The position numbers and the translations under genes are program-made. Shown here piece by piece: positions 15,734 to 24,806 of a DNA stretch of 44,830 bases (the stretch's first letter is position 1; each line of letters begins with the position of its first letter). The DNA is taken from assembly GCA_017459675.1 (NCBI GenBank), contig JAFUCM010000005.1, forward strand, positions 1-44,830. The letters run 5' to 3'. This DNA is from Eubacterium sp. (GTDB lineage: Bacteria; Bacillota; Clostridia; Lachnospirales; Lachnospiraceae). The notes beneath the pieces are model-generated. The model searched no databases and was not told the origin of the DNA. It saw only the letters and a program-made list of their open reading frames with translations.

Positions 15734-17533
15734 ATGGAACCAGGAAGGATCGCAGGAGAGAAATATCAGATTATCGGGAAAATCGGCTCCGGCGGGATGT
15801 CCGTTGTTTATCTGGCAAGAGACCTGACGCTGAAGCAGAAATGGGCCGTGAAAGTGGTCAGAAAGGGTGTGACGCCGCAGGAGAAATGGAAGGAGCGGCA
15901 GCTTCTGTCGGAAGCGATGCTGATGAAGCGCCTGGATCATCCGGGATTTCCGCGCATTGTGGATCTGTTTCAGGAAATTGGGTATACCTGCATCGTGATG
16001 GACTATATAGAAGGTGAAACACTGGATGCGATGTTGCAGCGGAATGGTCCCTGCGCAGAAAGGCAGGTGACAGCCTGGGCGCGTCAGCTGTGCGACATGC
16101 TGATTTATTTGCATACGATGGAGCAGCCGGTGATTTACTGTGACTTGAAGCCGTCTAATATCATCTGCACGCGTGCCGGCCGCCTGTACCTGATTGATTT
16201 CGGAATTGCGGCACAGAAGAAAATACAAGGCGGAACGGCAGGCCGCGAAGTGCCGGGGAAAGTGCAAGGCGGCACGGCAGGCCGCGAAGTGCCGGAAAAA
16301 GTGCACGGCGGCACGGCAGGCTACGCCGCGCCCGAGCAGCTGCGGGATGGAATCTGCGATGCGCGTACTGATATTTATTCCCTGGGAATGACCATTTATA
16401 CACTGCTGACCGGTCTGGACCCGCGCGGCCGGGCATTTTATCAGGTAAACGATGGGGAAGTGCTGCAGTTTCCGCAGACAGATGTGTACTGCTCTGCAGG
16501 CATGCAGGAGATTGTCCGGAAATGTACCTGCAGAAATCCGAAAGAACGTTATCGGAACGCAAGGGAACTGATGCGCGATCTGCTGCAGCCGGTGCGGCCC
16601 GCAGTGCTGCGGCATCGCAGAGAGATGCGGGGCAGGATCCTGTCGGCGGCAGTCATAACAGCCGTGCTGGTGATTGCGGCGGCTGCGATTTTCCAGCGGG
16701 CGGTCCGGGAATTTACGGAGGAAGAAATCTATGCGGCAAAGCTGGATCCGGCAGCGACTAAGGAGTCAGAAGAGAAGGAGCGCTCCTATCTGGAAGCCAT
16801 TGACCTCCAGCCGGAGAACAGCGATGGATTTATACGGCTTTTGGAATTATATGAGACGGAGATGGATTTCAAAGACCGGGAGAGCAGGCAGCTTCTTCTG
16901 CAGTTTCATCAGTGCAGAGGCGTCCTGTCGGCGGATCCGGAACTGTGGAATGAGATTCTGTGCCGCATCGGAAAGCTGTATTTTTTCCGGTTTCAGGGCG
17001 GAGACGGGAGCGCCCGTGAGCGTATCCTCCGGGCTGAGCCGTTTTTCGCAGAATGGAAAGCGGAGGATGCGAACCGGAACAGCGCAGATTCCGGCAGCGT
17101 GACGGCATCAGATGCAGAATGCCTCGAGGAAATTTGCAGCTTCTACAAAAGATATGCATCCACTTCTGCAATAATGGACGAACCGGACCGGGCATCGCTG
17201 TTAAGGCTGCTGCAGGCGGTCAGCTATATGCTCGTCGTGCTGGATCATTACCAGGAAGACGATCAGGCAGCTGTCCGGCTGACAACCCTGCGGGAAATGG
17301 CGGAATTATTAAATGCATGGCGCTATGCATTCTCTGCGGCAGGCGCAGAAGAGCAGGAGATACTCGAACGGATCCGTCAAATAGCTGACAGAGTGCATAC
17401 AACTGAGACGCTCCGGGCGGATTTGCTGGAAGAAAAGCAGAAACTTGAAGCAGACTGTGCGGTGTTTACAGAGCAGATTCACTTCACATGGGAAGAGGCG
17501 TCGGGATTTCCGGAAGAGGCGGAGGGGTCCTGA
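15734..17533 (+). CDS. Transmembrane Ser/Thr protein kinase
   Basis: 599 residues. The kinase domain fills about 1-285: glycine loop GKIGSGGMS, AVK with K40, VIYCDLKPSN (catalytic D137; the usual HRD is YCD), DFG with D155, and APE at 199-201. Between DFG and APE the segment of 13 residues starting QGGTAG/HGGTAG occurs three times (165-203). A membrane helix follows (about 299-322, SAAVITAVLVIAAAAIF), and about 275 extracytoplasmic residues are mostly helical and TPR-like, without PASTA repeats, so it is not PrkC. Membrane kinase sensing something outside is the likely role. GAGGGG stands about 10 nt before the ATG. Co-directional with the secreted Ig-like protein, which could be its partner. 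Confidence 0.9.
   Translation: MEPGRIAGEKYQIIGKIGSGGMSVVYLARDLTLKQKWAVKVVRKGVTPQEKWKERQLLSEAMLMKRLDHPGFPRIVDLFQEIGYTCIVMDYIEGETLDAMLQRNGPCAERQVTAWARQLCDMLIYLHTMEQPVIYCDLKPSNIICTRAGRLYLIDFGIAAQKKIQGGTAGREVPGKVQGGTAGREVPEKVHGGTAGYAAPEQLRDGICDARTDIYSLGMTIYTLLTGLDPRGRAFYQVNDGEVLQFPQTDVYCSAGMQEIVRKCTCRNPKERYRNARELMRDLLQPVRPAVLRHRREMRGRILSAAVITAVLVIAAAAIFQRAVREFTEEEIYAAKLDPAATKESEEKERSYLEAIDLQPENSDGFIRLLELYETEMDFKDRESRQLLLQFHQCRGVLSADPELWNEILCRIGKLYFFRFQGGDGSARERILRAEPFFAEWKAEDANRNSADSGSVTASDAECLEEICSFYKRYASTSAIMDEPDRASLLRLLQAVSYMLVVLDHYQEDDQAAVRLTTLREMAELLNAWRYAFSAAGAEEQEILERIRQIADRVHTTETLRADLLEEKQKLEADCAVFTEQIHFTWEEASGFPEEAEGS
16226..16342 (+). repeat. In-frame 39-bp triplication in the kinase activation segment
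   Basis: Units at 16226-16264 and 16265-16303 match at 36 of 39 bases. The third, 16304-16342, keeps the first half and then turns into the conserved GYAAPEQ. Protein units: QGGTAGREVPGKV, QGGTAGREVPEKV, HGGTAGYAAPEQL. Confidence 0.85.
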
Positions 17534-17660
17534 GTTGATTCTCCGGCAGCGCAAAGCGAAGCAGAGACCCCTTGGACATCTGGTTCTGCGCCGACTGGAG
17601 CGGAGATATCGCGTTTGAACAAGACGAACAGCAGGAAAACAGGAGAAAAGGGGGGAGACT

Positions 17661-20384
17661 GTGAGGAGCAGGAAAAAACGGACGACGAACAGGAAACATA
17701 TATGGACAGCAGTGCTGGTGCTCCTGGCGGTCAGCTTTCTGACGGCGGCCGGGAAGAAGGAGCATGCAGAAGAAAAAGATACGGCAAAGGTGCAGGGGAC
17801 GACAGTTGCGATTCAGCCGCTGCAGGAAACTTCCCGGCGGGATGCGGAAGGCGATGCGCTTTATCAGGCGGATGAAGTGGAGATCCGGCTGACCGCCGCG
17901 TCAGAAAATGGAATTCATACCATCAGGTGGGAGCTGGAAACCAGTGAAAAGAAAGAGCATGTGCTGGAGGTGCCGGCTTATGTGCTTCCGGAGCCGGAAC
18001 CGACGCCGGAGGCGACAACTACACCAACGCCGGAGATAACGCAGGAACCGGAGGCAACGCCAACACCGGAGGCGACAGCAGCACCAACGCCGGAGGCGAC
18101 GCCAACACCGGAGGCAACAGCAGCACCTATGCCGGAACCTGCAGCAGAATTGATTTCGGAACCTGCAGCAGAGTCGACACCAGAACCTGCGCCCGTCCCG
18201 GAGGCAACACCAATGCCGGAAACAACACCGACGCCGACGCCGGAAATAACACCAACGCCAGAGCCGACGCCAACGCCGACACCTGTCCCGCAGGGGGAAC
18301 TGCCGCCGGAACCCGGCGATACAATCAACGGCTGGACAGTGCAGGAAGTGGACGGCGTGCTGGTCACAAAAATGACCCGGATCGTGCGTGTAAAAAAGGA
18401 AATGAACGGCATTGTAATCCGGATGCAGATGACGGATCAGAAGGATAACCGTACGAAAAAAGAGGTTTACAGATTCAGCATCGACCGGACGGCGCCGGAA
18501 GTCACCGTGCATTTTCAGGAAAATCATCCGGTAAACGACATCTTTTTCAATGAAAGCCGGACGGCGGAAATAACCGTCAAAGATCTGAATTTCGACCCGG
18601 AACAGGTGACACTTGCAGCTGTACGTGACGGGAATCCGGTATCCTTCGGGAATGTCGTATGGGAGCGGGAAAGTGCAGCAGATACGTATCAGGCGGTGAT
18701 CAGGTTTTCTGAAGAGGGAGAATATGATTTTTCTGTCCGTACGGCAGACCGGGCGGGTCTTGTCTGCGAAGGAGCAGAATATGCTCCCGGGACAGCGTCC
18801 CCGCAGCATTTTGTTGTGGACCGCACGACACCTGAAATCCGGGTTTCATATGATAATAACAATGTAGAAAACGGGATGTACTTTCGTGCGCCCAGAACGG
18901 CGCATGTGACCGTTACGGAACGTTATTTTGATGCGGAAACTGTGCAGATGAGCACAGGTGCGGCAACGGTCAGACCGCAGTGGAGATCAGATGGATTCGT
19001 ACATACCACGGATATCGTATTTTCTGACGATGGTACGTATACGTTATCCGTTCAGGCGGCGGACCGTGCGGGAAATGTGTCAGATGGATTTTCGGCCGGC
19101 GGGGCGGCGGCACCCGGGAAATTTGTGATTGACCAGGGTGTTGACAGACTGGCTGTCACAGGTGTGAAGGACGGTGTTTTTTATCGGGAAAATTTGAATT
19201 TGGAGATTATCGCTTCTGATCAGAACTATGCCTCCTGCAGCGTCCGGCTGCTTTGTACCCGGATGGATGAGCAGGAACGCGATGTAACGGCGGAGATTTT
19301 CGGAAAAACCACAGAAACAAAGCGGGGCTGGACGGGCAGTGGACGGATCCGGACAACAGAGCCGGAGCGCGACGGGCTCTACGAACTGCGTGTTGTGCTG
19401 AAGGATCTGGCCGGAAATGAAAAAACAGAAAAGATGTCTTTTGTGGTGAACCGGCATGGTTCGATCTACCGGTATGATTCCCGGCTTAAGGCACTGCAGG
19501 GTACCTGTGTAAAAGAAATCTCACAGCCGCTGGTCATCACCGAATACAACCCGGGCCCGCTGCTGGGCGAGGGAAAGATCGAAGTAACCAGAGACGGCAG
19601 GCCGGTGCAGGAAATACAGGCTGAGATTCAGAGCGGCAGGCTGAAGAAGGGAAAGACAGCCGGAGCCGGCTGGTATCAGTACCGTTATTTGCTGCGTCCG
19701 GAAACATTTTTGCAGGAGGGGACCTATCGGATCGGAATATCCGGCAGGGACAAAGCGGGGAATCTGTTGGCGACGGAACGGTCTTCTGAAGGACAAATCG
19801 TACTTTCTGTTGACCGTACACCGCCGGTGCTGGACCAGGTTTACATTGACCGGATTCTGCCGGATGGAAGAGCAATCATATATCTGGAAATTTTTGATGC
19901 AATCGGGCTGGCGCGTGTCAGTATCCGGCAGGGGGAGGATGTTCTGCTGGAACGTGAAAGTTTCCCGGATGTTTTCCGCCTGCAGACAGAATTTCCGATT
20001 ACATTGAACCAGACAGGTCTGCTTCGCATTGTCATGCGTGACCGTGCAGGGAATGCCGGCATCGAACAGATCAGACCGGAGATGTTAACAACAGACAGAG
20101 AGCAGACCACCCGCGAGGAGAATCAGACAGAAGTCCGGCAGGGAAGTAGTCTGCAGAAACCGGGCGAAGCGGAAGAAACAAAAGAAGTGGACAGGAGCGC
20201 GGATGCAGGAAGGAACCGGATCGGCCGGACAGCGGATGATACAGGCAGGAATTCGGCAGCGGACAGCAAAAGCGCAGAGCAGACAGCAGCAGACCGGAAG
20301 ATGGATTTTCAGTTCGGATGGATGTGTATTCTGGTTTCGGTGACGGTTTTTGTCTTATGTATGATCAGGAAAAAGCACGAATAA
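17661..20384 (+). CDS. Large secreted/membrane-anchored protein with Ig-like repeats
   Basis: 907 residues from a GTG preceded by GGGGGGAG. An N-terminal hydrophobic helix (about 13-31) acts as signal or anchor, followed by a short domain, a Pro/Glu/Thr linker of PTPEATPTPE repeats (about 112-215), and then at least four Ig-like beta-sandwich modules. Module joints read FSIDRTAPEV, FVVDRTTPEI and SVDRTPPVLD, and their ends read ADRAGN or KDLAGNE, as in bacterial Ig-like domains of adhesins. A Gln/Glu-rich hydrophilic stretch precedes a C-terminal membrane helix with KKHE tail; there is no LPXTG, so it is probably not sortase-anchored. It follows the kinase by 127 bp, with no terminator seen between. 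Role: surface adhesion or sensing (inference). Confidence 0.85.
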   Translation: MRSRKKRTTNRKHIWTAVLVLLAVSFLTAAGKKEHAEEKDTAKVQGTTVAIQPLQETSRRDAEGDALYQADEVEIRLTAASENGIHTIRWELETSEKKEHVLEVPAYVLPEPEPTPEATTTPTPEITQEPEATPTPEATAAPTPEATPTPEATAAPMPEPAAELISEPAAESTPEPAPVPEATPMPETTPTPTPEITPTPEPTPTPTPVPQGELPPEPGDTINGWTVQEVDGVLVTKMTRIVRVKKEMNGIVIRMQMTDQKDNRTKKEVYRFSIDRTAPEVTVHFQENHPVNDIFFNESRTAEITVKDLNFDPEQVTLAAVRDGNPVSFGNVVWERESAADTYQAVIRFSEEGEYDFSVRTADRAGLVCEGAEYAPGTASPQHFVVDRTTPEIRVSYDNNNVENGMYFRAPRTAHVTVTERYFDAETVQMSTGAATVRPQWRSDGFVHTTDIVFSDDGTYTLSVQAADRAGNVSDGFSAGGAAAPGKFVIDQGVDRLAVTGVKDGVFYRENLNLEIIASDQNYASCSVRLLCTRMDEQERDVTAEIFGKTTETKRGWTGSGRIRTTEPERDGLYELRVVLKDLAGNEKTEKMSFVVNRHGSIYRYDSRLKALQGTCVKEISQPLVITEYNPGPLLGEGKIEVTRDGRPVQEIQAEIQSGRLKKGKTAGAGWYQYRYLLRPETFLQEGTYRIGISGRDKAGNLLATERSSEGQIVLSVDRTPPVLDQVYIDRILPDGRAIIYLEIFDAIGLARVSIRQGEDVLLERESFPDVFRLQTEFPITLNQTGLLRIVMRDRAGNAGIEQIRPEMLTTDREQTTREENQTEVRQGSSLQKPGEAEETKEVDRSADAGRNRIGRTADDTGRNSAADSKSAEQTAADRKMDFQFGWMCILVSVTVFVLCMIRKKHE

Positions 20385-20427
20385 GAGAAGAACTGGATCG
20401 CATCAGGCCTGCAGAATCCCTTAAAAC

Positions 20428-20455
20428 TTGACAAATAGCAGTATTCTGCTATCAT
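20428..20455 (+). promoter_or_regulatory. acpP promoter with an overlapping operator-like palindrome
   Basis: TTGACA (20428-20433), 16-nt spacer, TATCAT (20450-20455). The inverted repeat ATAGCAG-TATT-CTGCTAT (20435-20452) fills the spacer and overlaps the -10, a typical repressor position. It does not match the FapR site I remember. Confidence 0.7.
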
Positions 20456-20571
20456 GAATTCGTTGCATGATTATGCAGAAAAACAAAAATCTTCTGCGCC
20501 CGGAAGCTGTTCTGAAAAAATGGAAGTAATACAGAAACGGCGTGAAGATAAGTAATTGTAAGGAGAATAAA

Positions 20572-20799
20572 ATGGAATTAGAAAGATTGCAGGCAATTGT
20601 AGCTGAATTGCTGGATATTGATGCAGATAAGATCACACCGGATGCATCCTTCAAAGATGATCTGGGCGCGGATTCAATTGACCTGGTCGAACTGCATATG
20701 GCGCTGGAAGATGAGACCGGTCTCACAATCCCGGATGAAAAGCTGATGGAGTTCAAGACCGTACAGGATGTTCTGGATTATATCAAAGAGAACGCATAA
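20572..20799 (+). CDS. acpP: Acyl carrier protein
   Basis: 75 residues, normal ACP size. LGADSIDLVELHMALE holds the 4'-phosphopantetheine site, S35 in DSID (most ACPs have DSLD). It carries growing acyl chains in fatty-acid synthesis. Start ATG 20572 is set by AAGGAG 6 nt upstream; a GTG at 20542 lacks one. No fab or plsX genes adjoin it, which is unusual for the housekeeping copy, so it may be a second ACP used by another pathway. The hypF gene follows after 23 nt; the pair may be co-transcribed although their functions are unrelated. Confidence 0.93.
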   Translation: MELERLQAIVAELLDIDADKITPDASFKDDLGADSIDLVELHMALEDETGLTIPDEKLMEFKTVQDVLDYIKENA

Positions 20800-20822
20800 A
20801 TCAAAGTAAAGAAGAGTTGCAG

Positions 20823-23435
20823 ATGACTGATGTAACAGCTTACAGAATTCGTGTATATGGCATTGTGCAGGGGGTTGGGTTCCGGCCCTTTACCGCACGG
20901 CTTGCGCGAAAATGCGGCATCACCGGAACAGTCTGCAACAAGGGATCCTTTGTGGAAATTACAGCAGAGGGGACAGGGACGCAGACAGAAGCTTTTGTGC
21001 GCGGCCTGAAAGAGGATGCACCTTCCCGGTCTGTGATTCTGAAAATGGATAAAGAAGAAATATCGCCTGCCGGCACAGCATCATTTCGCATTTTACGAAG
21101 TGAAGAGCGCCGGGGCGATATTTTTGTGTCTCCGGATATTGCGACATGCAGACAATGTGAAAAGGAATTATTTGATCCGGAAGACCGCCGCTATCTGCAT
21201 CCGTTTATTAACTGTACAGCCTGTGGACCGCGTGTGACGATTCTTGACAGGATGCCTTATGATCGTGTGCGCACCAGTATGGGCGTTTTTCCGATGTGCA
21301 GGATCTGTGAGACAGAATATACCAGCCCCGGCAATCGAAGGTATCATGCGCAGCCGGTCTGCTGCAATGACTGCGGGCCGGAACTGTATGTACTCTGGGA
21401 GCGGGATGGTTCCGGGGAAATGGGAATTTCAGGCGCAGAGGCACTGCTTCGTACGCGGGAGATGATCCGCAGCGGCGGGATCGCGGCAGTCAAGGGAATC
21501 GGCGGCTATCATTTATGTGCGGATGCATCAAATCCGGATACCGTAGAACGGCTGCGCAAATTGAAAAAGCGACCGTTTAAGCCGTTCGCAGTGATGATGC
21601 GGGACATGGATACGGTCAGACGTACATGTGTTGTCACAGAAGCGCAGGAAGCAGTTCTGGACGGACCGAACAAACCGATCTTGCTGCTGCGCCGGCGCAG
21701 GTATCGGGATGGGGAACAGACACATGAGGAGCCTGTCTGTCGGGAAACTGCCCCGGACAACCCGTATCTGGGAGTCATGCTGCCTTATGCACCGGTGCAG
21801 ATGCTTCTGTTTTCTTATCCGGACGGGAAGAAAATGCCGGATGCACTGATTATGACCAGCGGAAACGCCAAGGACACACCGATCTGCATGAACGATGAAG
21901 AGGCACTGCAGTTCCTGAAGCCACTGTGCGATATCATCCTCTCTAATGACAGGGCAATCCGTCTGCGGGCAGATGATTCAGTGATGAACTGGTTTGCGGG
22001 AGAACCGTATATGATCCGGCGCTCCAGAGGGTATGCGCCGCTTCCGGTACTTATATCGGTATCGGACGAACCCGCCGGCGGAACGCCGGAGCGCAGCAGT
22101 GCCGTGTCCGAATGCAGCCGGAACGACATACACACCGGCAGTACGGAACACACCGGCGTTCGAAAGGTACTCGGCATCGGCGGTGAACTCAAAAACGCAT
22201 TCTGCCTTGCAAAAGGGGAATTCCTTTATCTCTCTCCCTATATCGGAAATCTTGCAGATGTACGCGGGCGGGAGGCGCTTGAGAATGCAGTGACGCGTAT
22301 GGGAGAGCTTCTGGAAATCAGGCCGGATCTGATTGTCTGTGATCTGCATCCGCGTTACCTTTCTGCGGCAGCCGCGCGGAAAATGGGTGCGGCAAGAGGA
22401 ATTCCGGTGATTTCACTGCAGCACCATTATGCACATGTGCTTTCCTGCATGGCGGAAAATAATTACGCAGCGCCGGTGATCGGTATTGCATTTGACGGAA
22501 CAGGTTACGGGACGGACGGAACCGTCTGGGGCGGTGAATTCCTCATTGCTGACCGGAAAGGATTCCGGAGAGCGGGCTGTCTTGAACCGTTCACCCAGAC
22601 CGGCGGAGATCTGGCGCCGCGGGAAGGCTGGCGCACGGCAGCCGCGCTTCTCGATGGAGACGATGGAAAGAAGCTGGCGGAGGAATGCGGTGTATGCAGT
22701 GCTGCAGAGTATGACCTGATACAGACCATGATCCGTCAGAACATCAATGCTGTCACATCAACCAGTGCCGGCCGGGTATTTGACGCGGCGAGTGCCGTGC
22801 TTGGCCTGCGCCGCACCTCCACGAGCGAGGGAGAAGCTTCCATGGTGCTGCAGTTCGCGGCGGAGGCATATTGTGAGGCTGTCAGAACCGCCGGCAGGAA
22901 CAACAAAGAAACAGGAGATAAATACAGTGCAAAGCATCAGGAAAATGGCGGGGATACCTGCAATTCCGTGCCGTACGCAGAACTGGCAGAAACCGCGCAG
23001 AAAACCGCAATCGAAGAAACACCTGCAGAGCCGGATGGAAAAATGATGTTCCGTCTGCCGGTCCGCTGGCTGATCAGAGAGCTGGCGGAACAAAAGTCCG
23101 GAATAATGTCTTCCTGCTCAGGTGGAATTCGCGGAAGACATTATCCCGATCTTGTGAATCATAGAAAATATGCAGAAGAGGCCGGCCGCCTGGCATATGA
23201 ATTCCATGCGGCGATGGCTGCGCTGATCTGCCGCGGGGCTGAAGTCTGCCGGGAGCAGACCGGTCTGAAGACCGTAGCCCTGACCGGCGGCGTGATGCAG
23301 AATACACTGCTTCTGGGAATGCTGACGGAACAGCTGGAGATAAGAGGATTTCAAGTGCTGCGGCATCGCATGGTGCCGGCGAATGACGGGGGAATCGCCC
23401 TGGGACAGGCCTATTATCTGCCGGACAGCATGTGA
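20823..23435 (+). CDS. hypF: Carbamoyltransferase HypF, [NiFe]-hydrogenase maturation
   Basis: 870 residues in the usual order. An acylphosphatase-like domain (about 4-92, GIVQGVGFRPF) is followed by two C4 zinc fingers (CRQCEKELF...CTACG and CRICETEY...CNDCG, about 109-190), a YrdC-like domain (about 205-400, AVKGIGGYHLCADA and KKRPFKPFAVM) and a Kae1-like domain (LQHHYAHVLSCMAENN, FDGTGYGTDGTVWGGEF, TGGVMQN). HypF turns carbamoyl phosphate and ATP into a carbamoyl adenylate and hands the group to HypE for the CN ligands. No other hyp or hydrogenase gene lies here. Residues about 760-775 are encoded by a palindrome of the REPIN-core family, and a hydrophilic insert of about 40 residues precedes it. 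ATG 20823 preferred over TTG 20817. Confidence 0.95.
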   Translation: MTDVTAYRIRVYGIVQGVGFRPFTARLARKCGITGTVCNKGSFVEITAEGTGTQTEAFVRGLKEDAPSRSVILKMDKEEISPAGTASFRILRSEERRGDIFVSPDIATCRQCEKELFDPEDRRYLHPFINCTACGPRVTILDRMPYDRVRTSMGVFPMCRICETEYTSPGNRRYHAQPVCCNDCGPELYVLWERDGSGEMGISGAEALLRTREMIRSGGIAAVKGIGGYHLCADASNPDTVERLRKLKKRPFKPFAVMMRDMDTVRRTCVVTEAQEAVLDGPNKPILLLRRRRYRDGEQTHEEPVCRETAPDNPYLGVMLPYAPVQMLLFSYPDGKKMPDALIMTSGNAKDTPICMNDEEALQFLKPLCDIILSNDRAIRLRADDSVMNWFAGEPYMIRRSRGYAPLPVLISVSDEPAGGTPERSSAVSECSRNDIHTGSTEHTGVRKVLGIGGELKNAFCLAKGEFLYLSPYIGNLADVRGREALENAVTRMGELLEIRPDLIVCDLHPRYLSAAAARKMGAARGIPVISLQHHYAHVLSCMAENNYAAPVIGIAFDGTGYGTDGTVWGGEFLIADRKGFRRAGCLEPFTQTGGDLAPREGWRTAAALLDGDDGKKLAEECGVCSAAEYDLIQTMIRQNINAVTSTSAGRVFDAASAVLGLRRTSTSEGEASMVLQFAAEAYCEAVRTAGRNNKETGDKYSAKHQENGGDTCNSVPYAELAETAQKTAIEETPAEPDGKMMFRLPVRWLIRELAEQKSGIMSSCSGGIRGRHYPDLVNHRKYAEEAGRLAYEFHAAMAALICRGAEVCREQTGLKTVALTGGVMQNTLLLGMLTEQLEIRGFQVLRHRMVPANDGGIALGQAYYLPDSM
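23103..23144 (+). repeat. REPIN-core hairpin inside hypF (copy 4 of the core)
   Basis: ATAATGTCTTCC (23103-23114) pairs perfectly with 23133-23144 around the loop TGCTCAGGTGGAATTCGC, whose last 17 bases are identical to the core loop of element copy 1. The terminal REP hairpins are absent. It is read in frame as part of HypF (SSCSGGIRG). Confidence 0.8.
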
Positions 23436-23521
23436 TTTCGAAAAGCCGTTGCAGCCGTGCAGTGCAGCTGCGGTGATCGATGGTGCTGCGGCGGGCACAC
23501 AACGCAAAATGAAAGAAAAAC

Positions 23522-23570
23522 AAAAGGATTCCGGTGTGACAGAATTTGTCACGGACCGGAATCCTTTTTT
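23522..23570 (+). terminator. Terminator after hypF
   Basis: AAAAGGATTCCGGT pairs with ACCGGAATCCTTTT, with an inner TGACA/TGTCA pair, followed by T-tract. It lies between hypF and the converging mtlD; the A-tract on its left may let it work for mtlD too, although mtlD ends 65 bp before it. Confidence 0.88.
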
Positions 23571-23634
23571 CGCCGGCATATCGCATATCCGGCGCATTGT
23601 CTTTGCTAAAAGCGTTCTCTGATTTATACCTGAT

Positions 23635-24789
23635 TTACACCAGCGTCAGTGCGCGGTACACATCCAGAATACGTTTGAAGAGCGGGTGATCCGGTGTGAG
23701 ACCGGTATACTGCTCCAGCGCAGCTTCAACACCGTCAGCTTTGATCTTTGCCATCAGCTCGGCGCTCTGTTCGTCCTCCGGATTGTCATAGTGCAGAGCA
23801 GCTGCAATGCCGAAGATCATGTGATCGACCGGAAGACCGTAATTGTAAGCGGTCATCAGCGGCTTGTTCAGACGGTCGGAAGCTGAAATCTTGCGGATCG
23901 GCTCGCGCCCGACACGTTTAACCTCATCCTGCAGATGTGGATTCTGGAAACGGCGGAAAATCCGCTCGACATATGCATGGTGCGTATCCGGATCAAAATC
24001 AAATTCTTTGATCAGCCCTTCGCCGCTCTCGCGCATCGCTTCGTGTACGATGGTTCCGATCGCTTCGTCCTGAATGCTCTCGATGATGGTGTTATAACCC
24101 TTCAGACTGCCCAGATATGCTGTAATCGCGTGGCCGCTGTTCAGCGTGAAAAGCTTGCGCTCCAGACATGCCATCAGGTTCTCGACAAAGGTCATTCCCG
24201 GGATATCCGGCAGATCACCCTTCCATGCGGAGCGCTCGACATCCCACTCATAATACTCTTCAACAGCAGAGTCAAGAATGTTGTCAAATGCCGGTTTCGG
24301 AGCGATCCGGTCCACTGCACAGTCTGCAAATCCGACATATTTGTCAGCGTAAGCAGCTTCTTCGTCATTCAGGAGCGGCATCACATTGTCTTTCAGCATG
24401 GATGTGACACGGATGCCGTTTTCGCAGCAGACGATATTCAGAATCTCCTCTTTGCCGGCTGCCTTTCTTGCCTTGATTCCCTCAGCGATTGTCGGAGCAA
24501 TCCGCGGGATAATCATCGCGCCGACAGCTGTCGTGATCAGATCACATTCTGCAATGGCCGGTACGATTTCTTCATTTTTATTGGAGTATACTGCATCAAT
24601 GTCGCGGATCGTAAATTCATAACTGTTCTGATCCATGACATGCACGGTGTAGCATTTCTGTTCCTTCATTGCCTCAATAATCGGCTCTGCCACATCTGCA
24701 AATGTCACATGCCAGCCTGCCTGGCCAAGAAGTGCACCGATAAAGCCGCGGCCGATATTGCCGGCGCCAAACATAACTGCCTGTTTCAT
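23635..24789 (-). CDS. mtlD: Mannitol-1-phosphate 5-dehydrogenase
   Basis: 384 residues, the normal MtlD length. It oxidises mannitol 1-phosphate, made by the PTS, to fructose 6-phosphate with NAD+. The N-terminus MFGAGNIGRGFIGALL is the Rossmann dinucleotide site; CCENGIRVTS, VDRIAPKP and LNSGHAITAYLGSLKGY (with the catalytic Lys region of long-chain polyol dehydrogenases) follow. AAGGAGG lies 4 nt before the ATG. It is the last gene of the minus-strand mannitol operon, separated from mtlA by a REPIN-like element that may lower its expression relative to mtlA. Confidence 0.96.
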   Translation of the reverse strand: MKQAVMFGAGNIGRGFIGALLGQAGWHVTFADVAEPIIEAMKEQKCYTVHVMDQNSYEFTIRDIDAVYSNKNEEIVPAIAECDLITTAVGAMIIPRIAPTIAEGIKARKAAGKEEILNIVCCENGIRVTSMLKDNVMPLLNDEEAAYADKYVGFADCAVDRIAPKPAFDNILDSAVEEYYEWDVERSAWKGDLPDIPGMTFVENLMACLERKLFTLNSGHAITAYLGSLKGYNTIIESIQDEAIGTIVHEAMRESGEGLIKEFDFDPDTHHAYVERIFRRFQNPHLQDEVKRVGREPIRKISASDRLNKPLMTAYNYGLPVDHMIFGIAAALHYDNPEDEQSAELMAKIKADGVEAALEQYTGLTPDHPLFKRILDVYRALTLV

Positions 24790-24806
24790 AGTTCCTCCTT
24801 CTTGAT

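Noticed and set aside
17901..18809. Cys/Arg-rich minus-strand frame of 302 codons
   Set aside because: Antisense of the Pro/Thr linker and Ig-like modules; composition is an artefact of the repeats.
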